64,000 bases of DNA from Rhizobium sp. BG4 (GTDB lineage Bacteria > Pseudomonadota > Alphaproteobacteria > Rhizobiales > Rhizobiaceae). The position numbers and the translations under genes are program-made. This document shows positions 7,613 to 15,905 of this stretch, in pieces. The first letter of the stretch is position 1. Each line of letters starts with the position of its first letter. The stretch spans positions 1,948,501 through 2,012,500 of the forward strand of contig NZ_CP044125.1 in the NCBI RefSeq assembly GCF_016864575.1, in the 5' to 3' direction. The notes below the pieces were generated by a model, which was not told where the DNA came from, did no database searches, and saw only the letters and a program-made list of their open reading frames with translations.

Positions 7613-9227
7613 GTCCTCGCACCTGGCCGGATGTTCCGGCGATTGTCAGCAACAGGCATATCACGCCGAGGATCAGCGCAAAGCCATCGGCATCATTGGT
7701 TCTGTAGCTTCCCATGCGGCTATAGACTAGCCACGGCAGGGTGATGAAACCATCTGACCCAAAAAGAGCAACGGCGCCGAGATCACCGAGCGACAGCGCC
7801 ATAGCGAAAGACAGGGCGGTGAGGAACGGCCTGCGCAGCCCCGGCCAATCGATAAGCCGCAGCCGCGCGATGCCGGCGATCCCGAGGCTTGCCGATAGCC
7901 GCGCCGTACGGCGCTGATGGACGAGATAGGCCGGTTCGAGCACGCGCATGACGAAGGGCAGCGCCATCAGCATGTTGATCAAGACGACGAGGGCAGGCGC
8001 GAAAATTTCTGCATCTCCGAACGGTCGCAGGGTCATGAACCATCCTGTGGCAAGCACGACCGGCGGGGCCAATAGCACCATCGAAGATGCGCCGCCCATC
8101 GTGGCGAAGAAGGCGCGGTTGCCACGGCCGGACTGCTTGCTGGTGGCGATGGTCTGGCGGGCGCGGATCAGGGCTGCCGATACCAGCAGCGCCAGTGTGG
8201 CGGCGGAGATGGATATACCGAAGCTCATCGCCGCGGCCTGCCAGAAGACGGGTTCGCCAAGCAGTTTCGGCAGGTCGGCTTTCAGGCCGGCGACGACGAC
8301 CGAGAGAAGTGGCGACAGGAGAAAGGCTGCGACGACGATCAATAGCAGGCTGTCCAATAGCCTCGCTGTGGGCTTCCTGCCATCGAAACGCATTGCTCGT
8401 TGGCCCGTCGTCAGCCCCTCGTCAGGGCTCGCTGGCAGGAGCGACATGGCGGCGAGGACGAGGCCGGTCAGCGCGATCTGCAGCAGGGAAAGTGCGACGG
8501 CGCGGCCGGGATCGAAATCGAAGCGAAGCGACTGGTAGATCGCCACCTCGACCGTCGTTGCCGCAGGACCGCCGCCGAGCGTCAGCACCAGCGTGAAGCT
8601 GGTGGCACAGAGCATGAAGATCAGCCCCGCGATACCGGGGATCAGGCCGCGGATGGCGGGCCATTCGATGAAACGGAAGATGGCGCGCTGACGCATGCCG
8701 AGATTGCTCGCCATCAGCCAGTATTCAGAGGGCAGCCGTTCAAGACCGGCAAGCATCAGCCGGCAGGCGAGCGGCAGGTTGAAGAAGACGTGGGCAAGCA
8801 GAATGCCGGTCAGGCCATAGATGCTGACGGGTTCGGCGAGGCCGAGTTTCGTCAGCGCGCTGTTGAGCAGGCCCTGCCTGCCCCAGATGCCGATCAGGCC
8901 GAGCGCGCCGATCAGGACCGGCAGTCCCATCGGCACCGCCATCAGCCGGATGATCCAGATGCGGCCGGGAAATTGCGGCTGGCGGGCGAGCGACCGCGCG
9001 ACAGGGATCGCCAGGAAAACCGATAGCAGCGTGGAGAGGACTGCCTGCAGCAGCGTGAAGCGCAGGACGCGGAGGATATAGGGATCGGAAATGATCCCGG
9101 CAAAGGCAGCGCCCCCGCCGGAGGCGGCAAGCGAAACGGCAGCGATACCGATGAAAAGCAGGATGGCGGCGAGCGCAATTGCGCCGCCCGCCAATGCATT
9201 TCGCCGTTCCGCCGCCGTCTGCAGCAT
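7590..9227 (-). CDS. thiP: Thiamine ABC transporter permease ThiP
   Basis: This is a 545-residue inner-membrane permease with two fused BPD-type modules and about 12 membrane segments. Each half carries an EAA loop; the first reads around LPSEYWLMASNLGM and the second around LSASLGIAGIARL. The start ATG at 9227 shares its A with the thiB stop (TGATG), so translation is coupled; the upstream extension to 9254 lies inside thiB and is rejected. It forms the channel for ThiB-delivered thiamine, driven by ThiQ. Confidence 0.92.
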   Translation of the reverse strand: MLQTAAERRNALAGGAIALAAILLFIGIAAVSLAASGGGAAFAGIISDPYILRVLRFTLLQAVLSTLLSVFLAIPVARSLARQPQFPGRIWIIRLMAVPMGLPVLIGALGLIGIWGRQGLLNSALTKLGLAEPVSIYGLTGILLAHVFFNLPLACRLMLAGLERLPSEYWLMASNLGMRQRAIFRFIEWPAIRGLIPGIAGLIFMLCATSFTLVLTLGGGPAATTVEVAIYQSLRFDFDPGRAVALSLLQIALTGLVLAAMSLLPASPDEGLTTGQRAMRFDGRKPTARLLDSLLLIVVAAFLLSPLLSVVVAGLKADLPKLLGEPVFWQAAAMSFGISISAATLALLVSAALIRARQTIATSKQSGRGNRAFFATMGGASSMVLLAPPVVLATGWFMTLRPFGDAEIFAPALVVLINMLMALPFVMRVLEPAYLVHQRRTARLSASLGIAGIARLRLIDWPGLRRPFLTALSFAMALSLGDLGAVALFGSDGFITLPWLVYSRMGSYRTNDADGFALILGVICLLLTIAGTSGQVRGHGADDGR

Positions 9228-10249
9228 CAGTTCATGCTCATCGCCGCAAGCCACTCGTCGATCCAGGCCTTGCGGTTCTTGGCGACGTCATCCGGCGACA
9301 TCAGGAAAGTCTTGGAGGGGTTGACGAGCTTGCCGAAAGCATCCGGCAGGGGCGTGGATGTCGCCGAGACCGGCATCATCCAGTTGTTGGTCGGGATCGT
9401 GTCCTGGAAGCCGGGGGTGACCATGAACTTCAGGAAGTCGCGGGCAAGATCCTTGTCTGGCGCGTTCTTCAGCAGGCCGGCGACTTCGATCTGGATATAG
9501 TGGCCCTCGGAGAAGGCGGCCGCCTGATAGCGGTCGGTGTTTTCAGCGACCATGTGGTAAGCCGGGGACGTCGTATAGGAGAGCACCATCGGCGCCTCGC
9601 CCTTGGTGAACAGGCCATAGGCCTCCGACCAGCCGGGCGTGACCGTCAGGATGCGGTTCTTGAGCTTGGCCCAGGCTTCCGGCGCCTTGTCGCCGTAAAC
9701 GGACTTCACCCAAAGCAGCAGGCCGAGACCCGGCGTAGAGGTGCGCGGATCCTCGATGACGATCTTCTGCGACGGGTCGCCGTCGACCAGTTCCTGCATG
9801 CTTTTCGGTGGGTTCTTTACCGTCTGCGTGTCGTAGATGATGGCGAAGTGGCCGTAGTCATAGGGAACGAAGACATCGTCCTTGAAATCGCCGGGTACCT
9901 TCAAGGCGCTGGTATCGACGCCGCTGGCGTCAAACAGGCCCGTATCCTTGGCTTCGGTGATCAAGTTGGTGTCGATGCCGAGCACGACGTCGGCCTTCGT
10001 CGAGGCGCCCTCGAGCTTGAGGCGTGAGAGAAGGGCGACGCCATCGGCGACGCTCACGAAATTGACGGTGCAGGCGCAGGTCTTCTCGAAGGCTTCCTTC
10101 ACCTTGGGGCCAGGACCCCATTCGGAGGTGAAGCTTTCGTAGGTATAGACCGTCAGCGTCTTGTCTGCGGCCTGGGCCGGAGCGATGGCCGAGGTAACGG
10201 CGAGAAGCGCCGTGGCGAAAATTGCGATCAATGGTTTGCGGCCGGGCAT
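9227..10249 (-). CDS. thiB: Thiamine/TPP periplasmic binding protein ThiB
   Basis: This is a 340-residue periplasmic binding protein for thiamine and its phosphates. The chosen ATG (10249) follows a strong GGAGGAGG Shine-Dalgarno and starts a Sec signal peptide, [18 protein letters not shown], with cleavage near APAQAA. The mature protein begins [12 protein letters not shown], the usual opening of this iron/thiamine-type solute-binding family, and contains [14 protein letters not shown]. The open frame extends upstream to a TTG at 10270, but that would place the Shine-Dalgarno inside the gene. It is first in thiBPQ and preceded by a TPP riboswitch. Confidence 0.95.
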   Translation of the reverse strand: MPGRKPLIAIFATALLAVTSAIAPAQAADKTLTVYTYESFTSEWGPGPKVKEAFEKTCACTVNFVSVADGVALLSRLKLEGASTKADVVLGIDTNLITEAKDTGLFDASGVDTSALKVPGDFKDDVFVPYDYGHFAIIYDTQTVKNPPKSMQELVDGDPSQKIVIEDPRTSTPGLGLLLWVKSVYGDKAPEAWAKLKNRILTVTPGWSEAYGLFTKGEAPMVLSYTTSPAYHMVAENTDRYQAAAFSEGHYIQIEVAGLLKNAPDKDLARDFLKFMVTPGFQDTIPTNNWMMPVSATSTPLPDAFGKLVNPSKTFLMSPDDVAKNRKAWIDEWLAAMSMN

Positions 10250-10311
10250 GGCGCGCCTCCTCCTATACAAGTTGTTTCACGGGAAAAGGGCGGTGCCTGG
10301 TGTCACGCGCG

Positions 10312-10408
10312 CATCTAATCCCTCCGCCGGTGTTAACCGGATCAGGTTCCGCGGGTTGGCTTGCAGCCTCTCAGCCAGATGTCCTTTCGGACACAGGCAC
10401 CCCGTTAG
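10312..10408 (-). promoter_or_regulatory. TPP riboswitch (THI element) controlling thiBPQ
   Basis: Read on the - strand, the region has the hallmarks in order: GGGGTGCC at the 5' side, GGCTGAGAGG (10367-10376), GGAACCTGATCCGG (10341-10350 area) and the closing GGCGGAGGGATTAGA. These are the pyrimidine- and pyrophosphate-binding elements of the TPP aptamer. It ends about 60 bases before the thiB start. No clear T-rich terminator is visible in that interval, so control is probably at translation initiation. Confidence 0.95.
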
Positions 10409-10470
10409 AGCGTTGGCAGATGTATAGCGATGACGGCTTTATGACAAGGGCGAAGCTCGCCCTCATCAGG

Positions 10471-12003
10471 TCACTCGGCTGCTTCAGCTGCAGCCGCAGA
10501 ATTCTTTGCCTCGCCGTGGCGCGGCAGCTGTACCGGCTTCAGCAAAAACGCCGCGATCAGGCCGATCAGGGCGAAGGCGCAGGACGTCATGAAGAGCGGC
10601 GTGAAGGCTGCCGAATAGGCATCGGCCACCGCCTGGCGGCTGGCTTCCGGCAATGCCGCCATCATCTTCGGCGTCAGCTGTTCGATATCGGCGACACCCG
10701 GGATGGAGACGCCGACCTTGGCGAGTTGCGAGCCGATGATCGCGCCGTAGATCGAGATGGCGATCGAGGCGCCGCCCATGCGCGACAGCGTCACCGAACC
10801 CGTTGCAGCACCGACGTCACGGGCCGGAGCCGCGTTCTGAACGCCGATGATAGGCACCTGCTGTGCAAGCCCGATGCCGATGCCGTGCAGAGCCATTAGC
10901 AGGCCGATGATGGGCAGAGGGGTACCCGCATGAACCTGTGTCAGGAGCGCGAAAGCGATGGCGCTGCAGGAGAGGCTGGCGATGGCGAAGGGCTTGTAGC
11001 GGCCGGTGCGCGAGATGGTGCGGCCGGCAAACAACGAACCGCAGACAAGGCCGCCGGTCAGCATGATGAAGAGCAGGCCGGCATGCGAGGGCGAGAGGCC
11101 TGTTGTCGTCTGCAGGAAGAGCGCGAAATAGTTGGCCATGCCGATGGCGATCCCGCCGCCAGTAATCGACATGATCAGGAGAAGCGGGAAGGTCGGGTTG
11201 CGGAACAGCGACAGCGGTACGATCGGTTCGGCGGCGCGGCGCTCGACGAAGACCCAGGCGATGGCGCAGACAACGCCTGCGGCGATGATGCCAAGGCTCT
11301 GCGGCGCAAGGATCGAGCCAAAGAGCTCGCTGCCATCGGCCATCAGCACGATGCTGGTGGTGGTCATCGCCAAGAGCAGGGCACCGGCATAATCGATCTT
11401 CGGGCGGCGATGCGGTTTGCGGTAGGGCAGCATCAGCGCCAAGCCGATAAGCACGACGAAACCGATGGGGACGTTGACGAGGAAGATCGAACGCCAGCCG
11501 AACAGATCGCTCATCATGCCGCCGAGAACGGGGCCGATGGCGCTGGAGGCCATCAGCACGAGGCTGGAATAGCTTTGGTAGCGGGCACGCTCCCGCGGCT
11601 CGAAAAGGTCGGCATTGACGGCGAAGATCGACACCATGATGCCGCCGCCGCCGAGGCCCTGCAGCACGCGGGCGGCAATCAGCGTGTTCATCGAGATGGC
11701 CAGACCGCAGACAGCCGAGCCGACGGTGAAGATCGCGATCGCCGTCATCATCACATATTTGCGGCCGAAGAGGTCGCCGAGCTTGCCATAGACGGGCATC
11801 ACGGCGCTGAGCGACAGGAGATAGGCCGAGCCGATCCAGCCGAAGCGCTCGAGATGGCCGAATTCGCCCACGATCGTCGGCAGCGCCGTCGAGACAATCT
11901 GATTGTCCAGCGTTGCCATGAACATCGCGGTCATCAGAAACAGGAAGAGAATAAGCCTGCGGCGGGGATCCGTCACGAGCGGCTGGGAGGCAAGCTGCAT
12001 ATC
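10471..12003 (-). CDS. MFS multidrug exporter, DHA2 (14-TM, EmrB/QacA-type)
   Basis: This is a 510-residue proton-driven drug exporter of the inner membrane with about 14 membrane segments. Motif A is GKLGDLFGRKYVMM, with the preceding D/N-containing helix ATLDNQIVSTALP, and antiporter motif C is GPVLGGMMSDLFGWR, followed by the DHA2-typical FLVNVPIG. ATG 12003 (MDMQLASQPLV) is chosen; the frame runs on to 12051 but without a better start. It diverges from a MarR regulator with a palindromic operator candidate between them, which suggests ligand-induced derepression. An outer-membrane/MFP partner is not encoded nearby. A short hairpin (10447-10463) follows the stop but lacks a T-run. Confidence 0.9.
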   Translation of the reverse strand, partial: DMQLASQPLVTDPRRRLILFLFLMTAMFMATLDNQIVSTALPTIVGEFGHLERFGWIGSAYLLSLSAVMPVYGKLGDLFGRKYVMMTAIAIFTVGSAVCGLAISMNTLIAARVLQGLGGGGIMVSIFAVNADLFEPRERARYQSYSSLVLMASSAIGPVLGGMMSDLFGWRSIFLVNVPIGFVVLIGLALMLPYRKPHRRPKIDYAGALLLAMTTTSIVLMADGSELFGSILAPQSLGIIAAGVVCAIAWVFVERRAAEPIVPLSLFRNPTFPLLLIMSITGGGIAIGMANYFALFLQTTTGLSPSHAGLLFIMLTGGLVCGSLFAGRTISRTGRYKPFAIASLSCSAIAFALLTQVHAGTPLPIIGLLMALHGIGIGLAQQVPIIGVQNAAPARDVGAATGSVTLSRMGGASIAISIYGAIIGSQLAKVGVSIPGVADIEQLTPKMMAALPEASRQAVADAYSAAFTPLFMTSCAFALIGLIAAFLLKPVQLPRHGEAKNSAAAAEAAE

Positions 12004-12038
12004 CATGAAGACAGTTCCGATCTTGATCGCCAATTTAT

Positions 12039-12067
12039 GTGACAAAAGCATATAAATGTCAATGACA
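12039..12067. promoter_or_regulatory. Candidate MarR operator between the MFS and marR genes
   Basis: A perfect palindrome TGTCAATGACA (12057-12067) is preceded by a GTGACA half-site (12039-12044). It lies in the 118-base divergent intergenic region, where MarR proteins normally bind. Inferred from symmetry and position only. Confidence 0.45.
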
Positions 12068-12121
12068 CTTGAATGACGCAGGCATGTTTCCTTCCCGCAA
12101 GCCTTCTGTTATGCTCGCCGC

Positions 12122-12649
12122 ATGAACGAGAAACCCGCCCGAATTCACGAGCTCGATCCCCTGTCGCTGGAAAGCGAAAGCGTCTTGAGCATTGGCCAGA
12201 GCATGACCCGCATGAAGCTCATGACGGGCCGCAGGCTGATCGGGCGCCTTGCGATCCAGAGCGTTGCGCCGGATCTCGAACTATCGCATCTCGATGTGCT
12301 CGATGCCGTACGCCGCGCGCAGCCGGCTGACGAAGTGACGGTCGGGACGATCGCGGAGATGCTGCGCATCGATCCGTCACGCGCCAGCCGCGTTGTTGCC
12401 GACATGGTCAGCCGCAACATTCTTCGCCGCGCGGCATCGCAGGCCGATGCGCGCCGGATCGTCGTGGTAATGACGCCGATCGGCCAGCGGCTGCTTGCTG
12501 AAATCCGTGCGCAGAAGATGGCGCTGATCGGCGAAATCCTCGACGGATGGAGCGAAAAGGACGTCGATGCCTTCGCCGCACTCTATGAGCGCTTCATCGA
12601 CGGCTATGAAAAAGCCTTCGAACGGCGCGACAAGGGTACGCCCGGCTGA
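12122..12649 (+). CDS. MarR-family transcriptional regulator
   Basis: This is a 175-residue winged helix-turn-helix regulator. The N-terminal 45 residues are an extension; the wHTH lies at about 60-130 with VGTIAEMLRIDPSRASRVVADMV as recognition region and the wing around RAASQADARRIVVVMT. C-terminal helices would form the dimer interface. It is divergent from the DHA2 exporter and probably represses both. The effector is unknown. ATG 12122 lies at the end of the divergent promoter region. Confidence 0.88.
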   Translation: MNEKPARIHELDPLSLESESVLSIGQSMTRMKLMTGRRLIGRLAIQSVAPDLELSHLDVLDAVRRAQPADEVTVGTIAEMLRIDPSRASRVVADMVSRNILRRAASQADARRIVVVMTPIGQRLLAEIRAQKMALIGEILDGWSEKDVDAFAALYERFIDGYEKAFERRDKGTPG

Positions 12650-12691
12650 ACCCTGCCCCTTTCCCTCGACCCCTGCTTTGCGCTATGGGCA

Positions 12692-13348
12692 ATGCCCATG
12701 ACGGAAACCACCTTCACCATCCTGCTTGGCGGCGAGCTGACGCCGACGGAACGGCTGCGCAGCGCCGTTGCCGGTAGCCGCTTCATCGCGGCCGATGGCG
12801 GCATGCGGCATGCGGCCGAGCTCGGCGTCGTGCCGGAGCTCTGGGTGGGCGATTTCGATTCCACGGCGCCTGATCTCGAAGGCGCCTTTCCCGATGTGCC
12901 GAAGCAGCCCTACCCGGCCGCCAAAGCCTCGACGGATGGCGAGATCGCCGTCTCGGAAGCCATTGCGCGTGGGGCGAAGAGGCTGATCCTAGCTGGTGCC
13001 CTGGCGGGCGAGCGCTCCGACCATGCGCTTCAGCATCTGCTTTACGCCGTCAGCCTTGCAGAAGAGGGTTTCGACCTGCTGCTCACCTCAGGGGTGGAGG
13101 AAGCGGTTCCGCTTCTTGCCGGAACCATCGAGCTTGATCTGCCGAAGAACAGCCTGTTTTCCGTCCCCGGGTTCAGCGAGCTGCGCGGGCTCTTCATCGA
13201 GAATGCCCGCTATCCGCTCTCGGATTTCCATTTGCCTTTCGGCTCATCGCGTACCATTTCCAATGTGGCGGAAGGCAAGGTCCGGTTCACGCTCGGCAGC
13301 GGCCGCGCGATCATCCTTGCCCGCCCTTATGATCTTTCCGGAGTCTGA
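12692..13348 (+). CDS. thiN: Thiamine pyrophosphokinase (ThiN/TPK)
   Basis: This is a 218-residue cytoplasmic kinase that transfers pyrophosphate from ATP to thiamine, giving TPP. Recognisable motifs are AADGGMRHAAELG, VGDFDST and STDGEIAVSEA in the catalytic N-terminal domain, and GALAGERSDHALQHL, the equivalent of the family G-x-x-G-x-R-x-DH element. The C-terminal beta-sandwich binds thiamine (SNVAEGKVRFTLGSGRAIIL). It sits only 2.4 kb from thiBPQ, matching import followed by activation, though with no riboswitch of its own. Either of two Met codons six bases apart could start it. The uup gene begins 3 bases after the stop. Confidence 0.9.
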   Translation: MPMTETTFTILLGGELTPTERLRSAVAGSRFIAADGGMRHAAELGVVPELWVGDFDSTAPDLEGAFPDVPKQPYPAAKASTDGEIAVSEAIARGAKRLILAGALAGERSDHALQHLLYAVSLAEEGFDLLLTSGVEEAVPLLAGTIELDLPKNSLFSVPGFSELRGLFIENARYPLSDFHLPFGSSRTISNVAEGKVRFTLGSGRAIILARPYDLSGV

Positions 13349-13351
13349 TTC

Positions 13352-15175
13352 TTGGCGCCTCCCATTCTCAAACTGGACGACATCTTCCTGAGCTTCGGCG
13401 GCACGCCGTTGCTGGCGGGCGCAAGCCTGCAGGTGGAGCCCGGCGACAAGATTTGCCTCGTCGGCCGCAACGGTTCCGGCAAGTCGACACTGCTGAAGAT
13501 GGCTGCCGGCATTGCCGAGGCGCAGTCCGGCGAGGTGTTCCGCCATCCGTCGTCGACCGTGCGTTATCTTGAGCAGGCGCCCGATTTCGCCGGCTTCTCG
13601 ACCGTGCAGGCCTATGCCGAAGCCGGGCTCGGGCCGGGCGACGATCCCTATCGTGTCACCTATCTGCTGTCGCATCTCGGCCTGACCGGCGAGGAAGACC
13701 CGAAGAACCTTTCGGGTGGCGAAGCCCGCCGCGCGGCCCTTGCCCGCGTCATGGCGCCAGAGCCGGATATCCTGCTGCTCGACGAACCGACCAACCATCT
13801 CGACCTGCCCACCATCGAATGGCTGGAAGGCGAGCTTCAGAAAACGCGGAGCGCCCTGGTTCTGATCTCGCACGACCGCCGGTTCCTGGAGAAGGTCTCG
13901 ACGGCAACGGTCTGGCTCGATCGCGGCACGTCGCGGCGGCTTGACCGCGGCTTCGGTCATTTTGAAGCCTGGCGCGATCAGGTTCTCGAAGCGGAAGAGC
14001 TGGAGCAGCACAAGCTCGGCAAGGCGATCGAGCGCGAAGAGCACTGGCTGCGCTACGGCGTCACCGCCCGCCGCAAGCGCAACATGCGCCGTCTCGGCGA
14101 ATTGCAGACGATGCGCTCGCAATATCGCGGCCACAAGGGTCCGCAGGGCACGGTGCAGGCGAGCGTTTCGGATGCGCAGGAATCCGGCAAGCTGGTCATC
14201 GAGGCCGACAAGATCACCAAGACTTACGGCGACCGGCCGATCGTCGCGCCGTTCTCGATCCGCGTTCATCGCGGCGACTGCATCGGTCTCGTCGGTCCGA
14301 ACGGGGCTGGCAAGACGACGCTTCTGAAGATGCTGACGGGGCAGCTGGCGCCGGACGCTGGCACGGTGAAACTCGGAACCAATCTCGAGATCGCAACGCT
14401 GGACCAGAAGCGCGAAGACCTCAATCCCGAGGACACGCTTGCCAATTACCTGACCGATGGCCGCGGCGAGAACCTGCTGGTCAATGGCGAGCAGCGGCAT
14501 GTAACCGGCTACATGAAGGAGTTCCTGTTCCAGCCGGAGCAGGCCCGCACGCCGATCAAGAATCTCTCCGGCGGCGAGCGCGCGCGGCTGATGCTGGCGC
14601 GCATCCTGTCGCGCCCGGCCAATCTTCTCATCCTCGATGAGCCGACGAACGATCTCGATATCGAGACGCTCGACCTGCTGCAAGAAATTGTCGCAGGGTT
14701 CCCCGGCACGGTCATCCTCGTCAGCCACGATCGTGACTTCCTCGACCGCACTGTGACCTCGACCATTGCACCGGCCGTTCCCGATGCGCCTGATGGTCGC
14801 TGGATCGAATATGCCGGCGGCTATTCCGACATGCTGGCGCAGCGCAAGGGCGCGATGGAGGAAAAGCGCAGGGCGGAGAAAGCGGCCGAAAAGCCGAAGG
14901 CCGAGGCTTCAGCACAGGCTGACGCGCCGAAGGGCAAAGGCAAGCTCTCCTTCAAGCAGAAGTTCGCGCTCGACAATCTGCCGAAGGAAATGGCGAAGGC
15001 TGAAGCCGAGATCGCCAAGCGCGAAGAGAAGATGGCAGATTCCAACCTCTTCACCAAGGATCGCAAGACCTTCGACAAGCTTGCCGCGGAAATGGAAAAA
15101 CTGCGCGACAGCCTGACCAAGATGGAAGAGGAATGGCTCGAGCTCGAAATGCTGAGGGAAGAGCTCGAAGGCTGA
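13352..15175 (+). CDS. uup: ABC-F family ATPase Uup
   Basis: This is a 607-residue soluble ABC-F protein with two ATPase domains and no membrane segments. NBD1 has Walker A GRNGSGKST, signature LSGGEARR and Walker B LLLDEPTNHLD. NBD2 has GPNGAGKTT, LSGGERAR and LILDEPTNDLD. The linker between them is basic. The C-terminal 90 residues form an Ala/Lys/Glu-rich linker and a coiled coil, as in Uup, which binds DNA and affects transposon excision and ribosome function in E. coli. It starts at TTG, 3 bases after thiN, so coupling is likely. Confidence 0.88.
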   Translation: MAPPILKLDDIFLSFGGTPLLAGASLQVEPGDKICLVGRNGSGKSTLLKMAAGIAEAQSGEVFRHPSSTVRYLEQAPDFAGFSTVQAYAEAGLGPGDDPYRVTYLLSHLGLTGEEDPKNLSGGEARRAALARVMAPEPDILLLDEPTNHLDLPTIEWLEGELQKTRSALVLISHDRRFLEKVSTATVWLDRGTSRRLDRGFGHFEAWRDQVLEAEELEQHKLGKAIEREEHWLRYGVTARRKRNMRRLGELQTMRSQYRGHKGPQGTVQASVSDAQESGKLVIEADKITKTYGDRPIVAPFSIRVHRGDCIGLVGPNGAGKTTLLKMLTGQLAPDAGTVKLGTNLEIATLDQKREDLNPEDTLANYLTDGRGENLLVNGEQRHVTGYMKEFLFQPEQARTPIKNLSGGERARLMLARILSRPANLLILDEPTNDLDIETLDLLQEIVAGFPGTVILVSHDRDFLDRTVTSTIAPAVPDAPDGRWIEYAGGYSDMLAQRKGAMEEKRRAEKAAEKPKAEASAQADAPKGKGKLSFKQKFALDNLPKEMAKAEAEIAKREEKMADSNLFTKDRKTFDKLAAEMEKLRDSLTKMEEEWLELEMLREELEG

Positions 15176-15275
15176 GTTTCACGTTTCCTTGATTCGCCGG
15201 TGTCCCGGTGCGGCTCTACATTCCGCCACGGCAGCCGGGGATATGCCTGCTATCGTGGCGACAAGGAATAGTCAT

Positions 15276-15899
15276 ATGTCTCGCAAGCTTTCTTCCGCAT
15301 TTCTGACGGCGCTCGCCGCCGCAGCCATCACCTTTTCAGCCGTTCAGTCCAGCCGGGCCGACGATACGCAGCGCGTTCGCATCCGCGGGATCGTCGAGAG
15401 CCTCAATGGCGACGTGCTGACGATCAAGACCCGCGACGGCAGCGATCAGTCGATCGCCATGCAATCGGGCTTCAAGATCGGCGGTATCCAGCGGGCATCC
15501 GTCGATGACATCAAGCCGGGCGATTTCGTCGGCGTTGGCTCGATGCCGAAGGGCAGCGGCCCCAATGATGCACTGCAGGTGATGATCTTCCCGGCCTCGA
15601 TGAAGGGCACCGGCGAGGGCAATCGCCCCTGGGATGCCAAGCCGAATACAGAGATGACCAATGCGACGGTCAGCACCTCCGTCAAGGCGGTCAACGGCAA
15701 GACGATCACGCTCACCTATCAGGGCAAGGAAAAGACGATCGCCATTCCCGATGGCACGCAGATTGTCACCATCGCGTCGGCTACCAAGGATGATCTGAAG
15801 CCGGGTGCTGCCGTCATCGTCACGGCCGAGAAGGCCGCCGATGGCAGCGTTTCGTCCAAGCAGGTTTCCGTCGGCCTCAGCGGCGTCCAGCCGATGTGA
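15276..15899 (+). CDS. Secreted protein of unknown function with two beta-rich repeats
   Basis: This is a 207-residue protein with a Sec signal peptide, MSRKLSSAFLTALAAAAI, cleaved near SSRA-DD. The mature part holds two similar halves, each opening with a beta segment (VRIRGIVESLNGDVLTIKT and VSTSVKAVNGKTITLTY) followed by IKPGDFVGVGS or LKPGAAVIVTA. This internal duplication resembles DUF5666/OB-like periplasmic proteins. ATG 15276 is chosen because AAGGAA lies 8 bases upstream and a signal peptide follows; the frame opens at 15189. Function is unknown. It is convergent with the ABC transporter gene, 6 bases away. Confidence 0.75.
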   Translation: MSRKLSSAFLTALAAAAITFSAVQSSRADDTQRVRIRGIVESLNGDVLTIKTRDGSDQSIAMQSGFKIGGIQRASVDDIKPGDFVGVGSMPKGSGPNDALQVMIFPASMKGTGEGNRPWDAKPNTEMTNATVSTSVKAVNGKTITLTYQGKEKTIAIPDGTQIVTIASATKDDLKPGAAVIVTAEKAADGSVSSKQVSVGLSGVQPM

Positions 15900-15905
15900 T
15901 GACTG

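Noticed and set aside
10447-10463. AGGGCGA/TCGCCCT hairpin after the MFS gene as an intrinsic terminator
   Set aside because: On the - strand it is followed by TGTCATAAAG, with no T-run.
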